Of a DNA stretch of 64,000 bases, positions 37,476 through 46,291 are shown in pieces. Positions within the stretch are counted from its first letter, which is position 1, and the number at the start of each line of letters is the position of its first letter. Location: assembly GCF_963678635.1 (NCBI RefSeq), contig NC_087062.1:33889651-33953650 (forward strand). The letters run 5' to 3'. Source of the stretch: Symsagittifera roscoffensis (lineage: Eukaryota > Xenacoelomorpha > Acoela > Convolutidae). The translations under genes and the position numbers were made by a program. The notes beneath the pieces are model-generated. The model did not search any database, had not been told where the DNA came from, and saw nothing but the letters and a program-made list of their open reading frames with translations.

Positions 37476-38904
37476 TCTACTAATATAAGCTACCAATAAA
37501 GCAGTGCAGCAAACGTGGCACCAGATATAAAGACACAAATTTTGTATGTAACAATTTGGAATATAAAACTAACTTTAATAAATTGGAAAACATGAAGCCA
37601 ACTTATGATTGAGCTATGCATTTCAAACAAATTGCCAGAAACATTGAGTTGGAAAACTTCTGAAATGAAATTTTTAATATTGCACTGTTGTTCGAAACTA
37701 ACAGATTTTTCGGTTCATTTGATATCCCAAAATTCCCAAAATGGCACCAACATTTGCCACTTAGAATGGTAAAAATTATCGTTCTAAAATACGACGCTCG
37801 CTAAAGTTCGAGGTGTAAATAACTAGATTGATTTTGTTTAACATGTTAACATCAAAAACGCCTTCATCCCGGTTTGATAACGCTTGCTAATTGCAAGCGT
37901 AAGCAAGGATGGCCAGTTACTGTGCAAGTAGCACAGAATGTTCCGAATATTGTCTTAAAAAATACAAAAAGTTTTTTCAAATTAAATTAGTCGTTTTTTT
38001 CTGCATGGTGTGATAAAAGATATAAATGAAAAAATAGAACTTAAGCATACTCGATACTCATAGTAAAGTAGGCAAATTGGAAATCAATTTTTGCAACAAA
38101 AAATGACAAGAAAAACCAAAAAAAAAATAATTGAAACGGCTTTTAGGCCTGCACGCTCACCTTATTAGCTCAAAATTAGAACAAAAATTTCAACCGGTTT
38201 TTCTTGACACTGGGAAAAAAACTTTTGGATTTTATTGAATGCCGTTCAAATCACAACTGAAAGGGATTATTTACTTTGATATATCACCCAAACCAGTCCG
38301 ATGATTATTTGTAGTACCTAACTTTGCGTGAACAAAAACGTAGAAAAAACTAAAACACACCCAAACACAAAACGCCTCCACATTTTTCAAATGGTCGGAA
38401 CAAAAACCGGTTAATGTTTTCTCTCGCTTCAAGCACAAAATTTACCTGAAAACCCCTAAGGACAACTAATTTATCCAAAGATTATTTCCGAGAGAGAGAG
38501 AGTGAGGCGAGAGCAACAGACGGATAGATTTCTCAAAGATGATTTCAACAGAGATAAGCTTACAAGAGAGCGTAATAATATAAACTGTCAGGAAAAGAAC
38601 CAACATGATCAAATGCATCTATCAGAAAATGGTGGAAGAAATGGAATATTTCCTTGACCTTGAACGAATAAATCATAAACCCGATTAATTTAAAACTATT
38701 AATCTATCTGCGTAAATTTGCATGTTATCTACCCGCCAAATGATGATAAATTAAAGTGGAACTTTTAAAATCAAAACTGGATCAAGTTTGCCAACCAAGG
38801 CTCAATTTCCGGACCAACTGGATCAACGCAACCTTTCAGTCTTTTATTCATTAGTAAGATGAAATTAATGAACCCATAGAGCGATGTTTTAATTTAAGAC
38901 TTGC

Positions 38905-39124
38905 CTTCTGGGTGGCTAGCACGATTTCGTCTATGGACTTGGACATGCCCTTGATGAATCCCTGGAGTGCGTCCTTCTTGCTTCTCACTCGCACCATCAG
39001 GTCTTGCTCGTACTCCAGAAACACCTGAAAGCTGTGGTCATTCTGGAATATACTGTGCTTCGCTAATCTCTGAAGAAACATCTCGTGCATTGCAACTGTT
39101 TTCTTAAACGTCGCCAGATACTCA
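38905..39124 (-). CDS. SNX5/SNX6: SNX5/6-like exon: PX domain second half
   Basis: The exon runs 220 nt. Its first base completes an Ala codon from the previous exon, then 73 codons start EYLATFKKTVAMHEMFLQRL. They include the PX-domain words FLEYEQDL and end ...DEIVLATQK. The family has the same YLAxFKKTVAMHExFL stretch after the SNX5/6-specific helical insertion in PX. The donor is GC (CAGAAG|GCAAGT), a strong non-canonical GC-AG site; no GT donor in the right place would keep the frame and the match to the family. The acceptor is TGCTTTAG. Confidence 0.9.
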
Positions 39125-40226
39125 CTAAAGCAGCACAATACGAACTTTTATGGATGTAACTAACGAAAACAAAACGATGCATCGAAGTACTATTCCAACA
39201 AACTTACAACTATACTAAACCGCATCATAGCCAATTATCAGTTCAAAAATATAAGCTAATGAATTCACAGAAACCAGATAAAAAAACGGAACTGACGGGC
39301 TGCTGTGATACCAGGATTTTTGCCAAAAAAACAATTCTTTAATATAAACAAAAACCAAACCACTAGAAAATCAATATTATCATAAATCAATTTATAGATT
39401 TTTCCAGAAAAAAACGTCATGACCTATTAGGGTGTTTTCACTGCGTTCATTGACACTTAATACGCGGCCTGAAATTAATGTCAAGCTCCGACTTTTTTGG
39501 CTAGGAAGCGCAAAGATTTTTTGACTTATCGCAAGAGTAACACTGAGGCGAAGCAAGAGTAACACTGTATTTTTTGTTGCGATACAACAAAAAAAGCAAT
39601 GCAAGCTAGCAGACAGGAAGAGCAAGCCATCAAACCCAAAAAAAAACGAAAAAAAATTCAAAAAATCACAACTTCACAAAAAATCAAAATGTTGTCTAAA
39701 ATCATGTTCTCTTAGCTGAAAACACAATCGACGGCAATTAATGAAAATTCGAAAAATAATTAACAAGCGGCAGCTGAGCCGACGAAACTTAAATAATTTC
39801 CCATAGAACCAAAAATATAATTGTTGTCATGAAAAAATTTTAACTGAAACTTTTATTCTGAGAATTGTAGCAAAATAAATGAAGACAAGGCTAGAAAAAT
39901 TAACAACTGCAGGAGTAATTCAAAAACATTAAAAGGAACTTCTTTGAAAATTGCGTACTACGTTAAAACTGCGAAAAATGTGAGTGAAACAATTTTTACC
40001 CGAAAAAAGTCTATATTCCAATTTGCTAACTCTTGCTCATCGCAAGCGTAATGATAGCATTAGGACGTTTCAAAATCTTTAATTAATTTAATTTTCGAGC
40101 TCACTGTAGAACAATACAAAATTCATCGGGCAAAGTAGGGTAAAACAGAATTAAAGTTCAGAGTGAGAGCCTATAGAAAATTTAAGGTAACCAGAATTAG
40201 ATGAGTGCGTAGACAACATCACTCAC
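39125..40226. other. Intron of 1.1 kb with a composite dispersed repeat
   Basis: Contains TTCATTGACACTTAAT (39441), a hairpin-module relative with GCAATGCAAGCTAGCAGACAG (39595-39620), and AAAAAAGTCTATATTCC with GCTCATCGCAAGCG (40010-40060). No separate gene. Confidence 0.6.
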
Positions 40227-40348
40227 GCTTCCAACTCCTGTTTCATCTTGGTGAACTCCTCCTTCGTCATAACATTCTCCCCCTCGCTTAACTTTTGCAG
40301 TTTCTCCCGTGATGCGTCAAAATTAGGTTTTGGAGGTGCCGGGGGAAT
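40227..40348 (-). CDS. SNX5/SNX6: SNX5/6-like exon: PX domain insertion ([10 protein letters not shown]...)
   Basis: The exon runs 122 nt from the acceptor GTTGTTAG before 40348 (phase 0) to the donor GTGAGT after 40227 (phase 2). The peptide begins [20 protein letters not shown] and continues with [13 protein letters not shown]. The proline-rich loop followed by this helical hairpin inside PX is the signature of the SNX5/6/32 group and is absent from most PX domains. In the family this insertion forms the cargo-binding groove. Confidence 0.92.
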
Positions 40349-40416
40349 CTAACAACAATAAATATGGATTTCTTCCAAAGACATTAGCTAACTGAGTCCA
40401 ATTTCAATCCACTTAC

Positions 40417-40527
40417 GATATATCCGGCGTATTGTTCCTGGCTTTTGAGTGTGTCGTGAAGCCAAATGAACTCTTCGTGTTCTCTCTGGACAGATATTTC
40501 CTTTTTAGCAAAGGCTTTGTGCGTGGT
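40417..40527 (-). CDS. SNX5/SNX6: SNX5/6-like exon: PX domain core
   Basis: 37 codons in phase 0 lie between the acceptor TTGTTTCAG and the donor GTAAGT. The peptide begins TTHKAFAKKEISVQREHEEF and continues IWLHDTL...EQYAGYI. The EEFIWLHD motif after the third PX strand is characteristic of SNX5/6. The intron to the next exon (40349-40416) is only 68 bp, a striking contrast to the 22.9-kb intron of the same gene. Confidence 0.92.
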
Positions 40528-40744
40528 CTGAAACAAATTTATTTCAAATAATTTTTATTTCTTTAAAAATTTAACGAATTAATTTTTTATTCTTGAAGAC
40601 CATGTAGCTATAATCCACTATGTTAAAACTGCTGTTTTCAAAGTTATGCAATTGAGCAAAAAGTTTTGATCAATACTTCTCGGTTTGCTCCTACGAGTAA
40701 CAGGAAGTCACATGGTGACTACGGCTACAATTTTTCCAACTCAC

Positions 40745-40918
40745 TTTAGTGTGGATTGTGAATTTGACTTTGTTGCTTTCTGAAACGGCATCTGAGATAT
40801 CTACAGCTATCAAGCTGGCGTCTCCATTCAGCACGTTGTTGGCTGAGATGGGATCCGAAAGGACACTGGATTGACCGTCTTGAAGTGCAGATCCATTCGA
40901 CTCTTCTCTGATGTGCGC
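40745..40918 (-). CDS. SNX5/SNX6: SNX5/6-like exon: N-terminal segment entering the PX domain
   Basis: 58 codons in phase 0 lie between the acceptor CCTTTCAG and the donor GTGAGT. The first 35 or so residues are polar and low in similarity. The end reads AVDISDAVSESNKVKFTIHT plus Lys, the conserved entry into the PX domain of SNX5/6 (VDISDAxSExxKVKFTVHTK). There is no initiator Met in frame; the exon starts at an acceptor, so at least one more 5' exon exists upstream. Confidence 0.9.
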
Positions 40919-41219
40919 CTGAAAGGACAGAATTATTCAGATGCTAGTCCTATTTAGAATAGCGTGAAGGAAACATTATGAAAAAACATTATGAAACATT
41001 ATGGAGAAAAAAACACTTCTTAACCACTCAGTGATGACCATTTTAATAATCTCTCAAATTGATCGGGCTAACAACATGCCCTTGTATAATTTCAAACAAA
41101 TTTTGTCTGTTTATATGGCAAATCATTCGTGAAATCTACCCCCTCGCAATCTGAAGGTGGAACTTTTTCTTAAAATTTAAGAAAAGCTGAACTTCGATTA
41201 ATAATAATAACCCAATGTA

Positions 41220-42180
41220 ACACAAACGTAGCATGAAAAACAGCAGATTCGAGCAGCCTTTTTAGAAGGCACCAATCGCAATCCTTGACAGTACTCTGAC
41301 AGCACACAACTACTGGATTGGGAATTTCAAGTTTGTGAATTTTTTTGTAATTTGAGTTTTCTGAAAAATTTCTGAAAAAATCACAAAAATCATCGTATCT
41401 CGTAAACTAAAAAAAAAATTTGGGCATTCCTAATTCGTGGCCAAATTCACAACCCCTGAGATCACTCTGACAGCCCCCAGCTACAGGTAAGAAACTTCAA
41501 ATTTTCAAAAAAAAATTTAATTTCGATTTTTTTTAAATCACAAAAAACGTCATATCTGGAAAACTACAAGGTTTAGAGCGGTCATATTTGGAGGCAAAAA
41601 TTGCAACTAATGAGTCTGCCCTGAGAGATCCTCAATATAGAGATGGGAACTTCAATTTTGTGAATTTTCTTATACCTAATTTCTCTGAAAAAAAGTTTAA
41701 AAATCTTAAAAAACGTCGTATCGCGAAAACTACAAGGACTCGAGCAGTTATATTCAGAGGCAAGATTCGCAATCCCTGAGAGTACCCACACAGTTTCCAA
41801 CAACAGGATTGAGATCTTCAAAGTTTTGGATCTTTCTAAAATCTAATTTTTTTGAAAAAATTTTTGAAAAAATCATAAAAATCATATCTCGAAAACTACA
41901 CAGATTTGAGAAGTGAGATTTGCAGGCAAGATTCGCAACCCCTGAGAGTACCCTGACAGCACCCAACTACAGGGTTAAGAGTTTCAATTTAAAGAAATTT
42001 TCGAAATTTAAGTTTCCTGGAAATTTTTGATTAAATAAAAAAAAACGTCGTCTCTCGTAAGCTAAAAGGATTTGGTTATTCATATATAGAGGCCAGAATC
42101 ACAAAAGCTGGGAAAATCCTGACAGCATTCCACTATAGAGTTGCTAAAGTCAAACTTGATGAGATAAACGCTGAATTTAA
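41220..42180. repeat. Old tandem array, about 160 bp period, about 6 copies
   Basis: Words such as TTCGCAAxCCCTGAGAGTACxCTGACAGC, AACTACAGG and GAAAAAATCxxAAAAATCATxTCTCGxAAACTA recur near 41290, 41465, 41615, 41775, 41950 and 42115, with much divergence. The short open frames here arise from the repeat. It lies between the sorting nexin exon at 40745-40918 and the left end of the retroelement. Confidence 0.75.
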
Positions 42181-42694
42181 ACTGGAAAAACGAAAAAAAA
42201 AACTTACGATATATCTTAAGCGTGCAAAAACACTTTTGTTAAACATGCAATAACAATATGTTGGAAAAGCTTAAGCATGGCGAGATAGTGAAGCCCGCAT
42301 TTAAGTATATAATAATAATAGATGGCGAAAAAATTTTAAGCCGAGCAAAAAAAAAACTTAAAAAAAACTATATGTGACATTCGACCAGAATGCACCAAAA
42401 TGCAAACGCAGCAATTTCGAGTTTGTAGCAGCGAACCTTCCGAATTGGCGATTTTGAAGGAATAAGAGCGTTATTTGAACGATTGGACAAATCGGGAAGG
42501 CTGAAGGATTTGGAAAATCCTAAATTTTTAAAATTCGAATTGATGACGTAACAATTCTAAGAAACGTCAAAAACGGCCATTTTAGAGAAAAAACCGAAAC
42601 GAAACACAACAACATTAGTTGCGATAGCGATAACGACGAGAATTGTGATTGGAAAACAACAACAAATTGCAGAAGTAGCAGAGACCGTTCCGAG

Positions 42695-42820
42695 TTGCAA
42701 CTATTGTGTCGCTACAATAGTTGCAAGGCCGTTGCGAACAACGGTGAAGGGTGGAAGACAGCCTTCCGGAAGGAGAATAAGAGTCTTATTTCCCCGGATT
42801 CAAGAATCCGGAGGGGTCTC
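42695..42820 (+). repeat. Cluster of four hairpins/palindromes at the retroelement left end
   Basis: A 13-bp perfect inverted repeat lies at 42695-42726 (TTGCAACTATTGT, 6-nt loop). Next are a 6-bp stem with a CGAA tetraloop at 42729-42744 (CCGTTG/CAACGG), a 12-bp palindrome CCTTCCGGAAGG at 42762-42773, and a 7-bp stem CCGGATT/AATCCGG with loop CAAG at 42794-42811. All are exact. Confidence 0.85.
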
Positions 42821-43028
42821 GAGACTGGAACTTTTATCATCCTATATAACTTTTAGCTTCCCTATTATGTCCTGAATTGAATTTAATTAACATCTGAATT
42901 CATTCTGCTAAGATGAGAAGCTAGGAGTTGGGGGAAAGGGTTGATCCATCTTCGATGGAGATGATGATTTTTATCTACTGAACAAAAACAATAATAATTC
43001 AATAAATAGTAGTAGCCCTGATTTTAGG

Positions 43029-43075
43029 AGTGACCTCGTGGTCTGGGGATACTGAGACCCCGCCATGAGCTCACT
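43029..43075 (+). repeat. Long imperfect hairpin
   Basis: AGTGA/TCACT, CTC/GAG, TGG/CCA and GGGG/CCCC pair in register between 43029-43048 and 43058-43075, with one mismatch, one wobble and a small bulge around a 9-nt loop. In RNA this is a stable stem. Its function is unknown; a structured retroelement leader element is a reasonable guess. Confidence 0.6.
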
Positions 43076-45300
43076 ATTTCTGCATGTAATCTAGTTAATT
43101 TGAGTGTTTTGACCGAAGCCGAAAGCAGCAACGTTTTTGTCGACCCGATGTTAGAAAGACCACCCAAAGTACTGGCTTGGTAGAGACGGTGATAAGCATG
43201 TAAAGCTCTGTTCAGACGTTAGCCAGTCGTCTTAGGACCTAGTTTTATTTTCCGTCGATATGTATCTTCCGGGCGAATGTTACATAGATGTTTTTATGGC
43301 GCTCCTGGGTGTTATTCTTTTTAACATCATGACCGGCAGAACCGTTGACGAGCACTCCGCGCCGAGCGGATGCTCACATTAACGCCCTTAATAGGCCTAA
43401 ACCGCCGGGGCGGAAGGGTAGTTCGGAACGCGGAAGCCTTCCGGATTACCGTGAATAGCTTTTTAACCTAGTTAAGACCGAAAATTCACGAATCAGGAAG
43501 GGTGGGGGGATCGGCCATTCCCTCGTTCCCTGAGAGGTTTGTGACCAAAAACACTTAAAGATATATATATATATAACCAAACAAAAAGTAGTATACTACC
43601 CAAGAAAAACAAAAAACATAAAAAAATAACCGAAAAAACCAAAAACAGTAAAAAAGTAAAAAAAATCAGTAGAAATCATCCCCCCAGACAAGATGTGATC
43701 CGACCCCCCCCCGTTTGTTGTTGATAGATATATTGTTGTTACAGGCATTTATATCAGTCAGGATCGTTACGATCAATTTTGTGGCCCGTTTGTGAGGCTT
43801 GTACTGTAGGGTTATTTGAGCATTTAAGCACGTTAATGATAAATTGCGCTCAATCCGGAAGGGTCAGCTGATTTGCGCTCAATCCGGAGGGGTCTTGGGA
43901 GAAGACTGATCCGGCAAGCAGTACAATGAGCAACAAGAAGGGGCTCAGCGACAACAACAATCGACTGTTGGGTATCGTTAACAAGTTTTGTATCCCTTTT
44001 GGTACAAAAATTAAGATAGTAATCTGTGGGAAGCTCGACAGTGCTGCACTGTAGTGACCCTTCACAGAACTGCGAATATCCGAGTTAAGCACCTTAATTC
44101 GGATATTAAACAAACCCGGAGGGGTATAGTTTTACTAATATTATTACTTATATAGCCTATATTAATACTCCTATACCGTTTTCAGTGAAAAACACAGAAA
44201 GCAGACCGGTTTTTAGGGTCAAAATAGCGATATTTTTATCCCACCCACAAATCGCGATTTTTGAGATATCGATATTTTTTGAAACGGAAAAAAGCGCTAC
44301 AGTAGTGTGTTACATCGTAACTGCACTACTATAATAGATAGAACCTGTTAAGTTTAGTTCGGAAGTGGTTGGAACTATCTTTGAACCAAAAACCGAATTT
44401 TCGTGATTTTTGAGAAAACGGAACACTTTAAGTTCAGAAAATTTTTTGAAATTTTTGAGTTAGGACAGTAAAAGATAGTTGTTCGGACAACGTCCACTAG
44501 TGAATCTACAAGCTTTAAAACCCGCTTCCCGAAAGCCTTCCGGGTTGCAGAGAAATCGAACTTAACGTGTTTGATTTGGTGGATTCATCAATCCGGAGGG
44601 GTACAGGTAGCATAGTTTTTCGCAAATTTTTTCAACTAAAGCGTTTTAGATCGGGTCTTTTGCTTTGAACTAGAAGAGTATAGGCCTTCTGAGCTCGGAT
44701 CAATAATTTTCAGGTCGAAAAGAACAGAATTGCGGAAAAAGTTAGGCGGAACCTATAAGAGAGAAATTTTTTGACTTAAGAAAAAAGACGTTTTGGTTAA
44801 TAACTTTGGAACTACTGGACAGATCCAGTTAATCTTGGTACCAATAGATCAGAAATTAGCTGAGCTTACTGATAGGGACAAAAGTTTTTTCGAAAAAGTA
44901 CGCGTGAAAAGTTTTTGAGATTGTTTTTAGCAAATTCACCAATTTGGGAGGGTAGACCCTTCACGTTTTATAAATTTTTTTAGGAAAGCCCTTACACCCC
45001 TACCAAAATGTAATAGCGGTTGAATAAAGTAACTTTAGGCTGTTCTAGACGAAAAGGGAAGGCTAAAGGCACAGGAAAACCTTAATCGAGCCGAAGTTAG
45101 GCTAGCGATAAGGCCCTTCACCGTTAGCGTGAATTGTCAAATAAGAGGCTTAACTTCAATCCGGAAGGGTCTAGGAAAGCCTTACATAGCCTTCCTAGTT
45201 AATCTAAAAAGCAAAATAGCATCGGAGAACGTATCCGGAGGATTATAGGTTGAAAAAAGGAAATCTCCGAAAAGCTACTTTTACAAAACCAAAGGGCTCC

Positions 45301-45534
45301 CAATCCGGAGGGGTCGAAATTTTTTTCAAATTTCGGAGGGGTCCGAATCCGGAGGGGTCTAATATTTGCTAACTCAGAGGGGTCCCAATCCGGAGGGGTC
45401 TTATATTTGCTAACTCAGAGGGGTCCCAATCCGGAGGGGTCTTACATTTGCTAACTCAGAGGGGTTCCAATCCGGAGGGGTCTAAATTTTGCCAATCCGG
45501 AGGGGTCTCAATTTTGCCAGCCCGGAAGGGTATT
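45301..45534 (+). repeat. 41-bp tandem repeats and dispersed GGAGGGGTC motif
   Basis: AATCCGGAGGGGTC starts at 45346, 45387, 45428 and 45469, exactly 41 bp apart. In the middle of each unit is a TTTGCTAACTCAGAGGGGTC half-repeat. More copies of the motif lie at 45302, about 45334 and about 45492, and a GCCCGGAAGGGT variant near 45518. It lies just before the AATAAA signal. Confidence 0.9.
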
Positions 45535-45640
45535 ATTTTATTAAAGGACTTAGGTAAACAGAAGAAAGACTACAGTGAGAGGTATTAGGTTATTAACAGA
45601 CAGGCTAGGAATCAGTGACTGCACTGGTAACTTGCCTTTC

Positions 45641-45646
45641 AATAAA
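45641..45646 (+). promoter_or_regulatory. Possible polyadenylation signal AATAAA in the LTR
   Basis: AATAAA followed by an A/C-rich stretch, about 650 bp before the first gag-like ATG. In an LTR this would mark the R/U5 region. Not proven; other AATAAA words exist in the AT-rich parts. Confidence 0.4.
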
Positions 45647-46291
45647 GACCAGACCAAAACAAAACATTCGCGACACTAAGTCTAAGCTAAAAAGAGCGTA
45701 ATTCATTGGTGTAGATTGAAACCCAATACGTTTTTGTGAAAAGTGACTGCCCTGAGGATTTTAGTAGGTCTAACTCGGGCAGTCCGAAGGCAGATAGGTA
45801 ACACAGTACTCGGTGGGTGCAATAGACGCCCACTTGAGAAAATTACTGCCTTCAAAGTTTTGTCTGTTTTGTGCAGCACCAAGCAGGGAAAGCTTTTTCT
45901 GTAAAATATAAGTTCGACTATTGTACTGCGACCGACTAAACGTACAATACACATACGTTTTTTTATATAGAGGTATTCATATTCTGTCATTATATATTTT
46001 TTTTGTTTTTGATTTTAAATCAACATAATTTGTGCTTGATTAGGTAGTGAGTACACTATCTTTTAAATTGACTGATATCATCATATTGTGCTAGTACTCA
46101 AATATTACGACCGATAATCGGTTAGTGTGAATAAGTTATATACAAACTGTACTCTGATAACATACAGGGATTCGTGGTCACTATTTAATAGAATCTTGTG
46201 AAATTTATTGTGTTGTGTCATTATTATTGATAGTCAAACTATAAAGTCACTACCAATCGAATTGAGTGTATAGGCATTAAGAAGTGACAAA

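Larger units (their letters stand above)
33384..38904. other. GC-AG intron of about 5.5 kb, repeat-rich
   Basis: The intron starts GCAAGT (minus strand, after 38905) and ends TTTAG before 33383. It contains tRNA-like elements, hairpin modules at about 35337-35360 and 35418-35465, a diverged tandem array at 35780-36480 and a short (GA)n tract near 38489-38504. No other gene was recognised. Confidence 0.65.
7054..40918 (-). other. SNX5/SNX6: Sorting nexin gene of the SNX5/SNX6/SNX32 group (gene span of visible exons)
   Basis: Seven exons on the minus strand join in frame to 1,041 nt (347 codons). They cover most of the PX domain with its helical insertion and most of the BAR domain. Known of the family: SNX5/6/32 pair with SNX1/2 in the endosomal SNX-BAR (ESCPE-1) coat that tubulates endosomes and sorts cargo such as the mannose-6-phosphate receptor. 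The start codon exon is not found; it must lie beyond 40918 because this exon begins with a splice acceptor in phase 0. The end of the BAR domain is also missing, since the last exon ends with a donor. Visible intron lengths are 217, 68, 1102, 5521, 3000 and 22,916 bp. The retroelement on the right lies on the 5' side of the gene, in an upstream intron or the flank. Confidence 0.88.
42600..46291 (+). repeat. Putative 5' LTR and leader of the retroelement
   Basis: About 3.7 kb without a convincing gene. The motif AATCCGGAGGGGTC and variants (CCGGAAGGGTC, CCGGAGGGGTA) recur at 42805, 43852, 43880, 44114, 44590, 45157 and many times at 45301-45534. There are hairpins at 42695-42820 and 43029-43075, an (AT)n tract at about 43560-43575 that could act as a TATA-like element, and an AATAAA signal at 45641-45646. 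I cannot split it into U3, R and U5 or fix the TG...CA ends without the other LTR. Confidence 0.6.

Noticed and set aside
40919-42600. First coding exon of the sorting nexin gene
   Set aside because: No ATG-containing segment with a phase-0 donor could be told apart from noise; most of the region is a diverged tandem array.
43850-44113. 87-codon minus-strand frame in the leader
   Set aside because: No family, overlaps the CCGGAAGGGTC motifs, no supporting signals.
42600-46291. Host gene upstream of gag, or a 5S rRNA/tRNA cluster
   Set aside because: The GC-richer pockets suggested RNA genes, but I found no 5S or tRNA internal promoter arrangement; the repeated motif fits an LTR/leader better.
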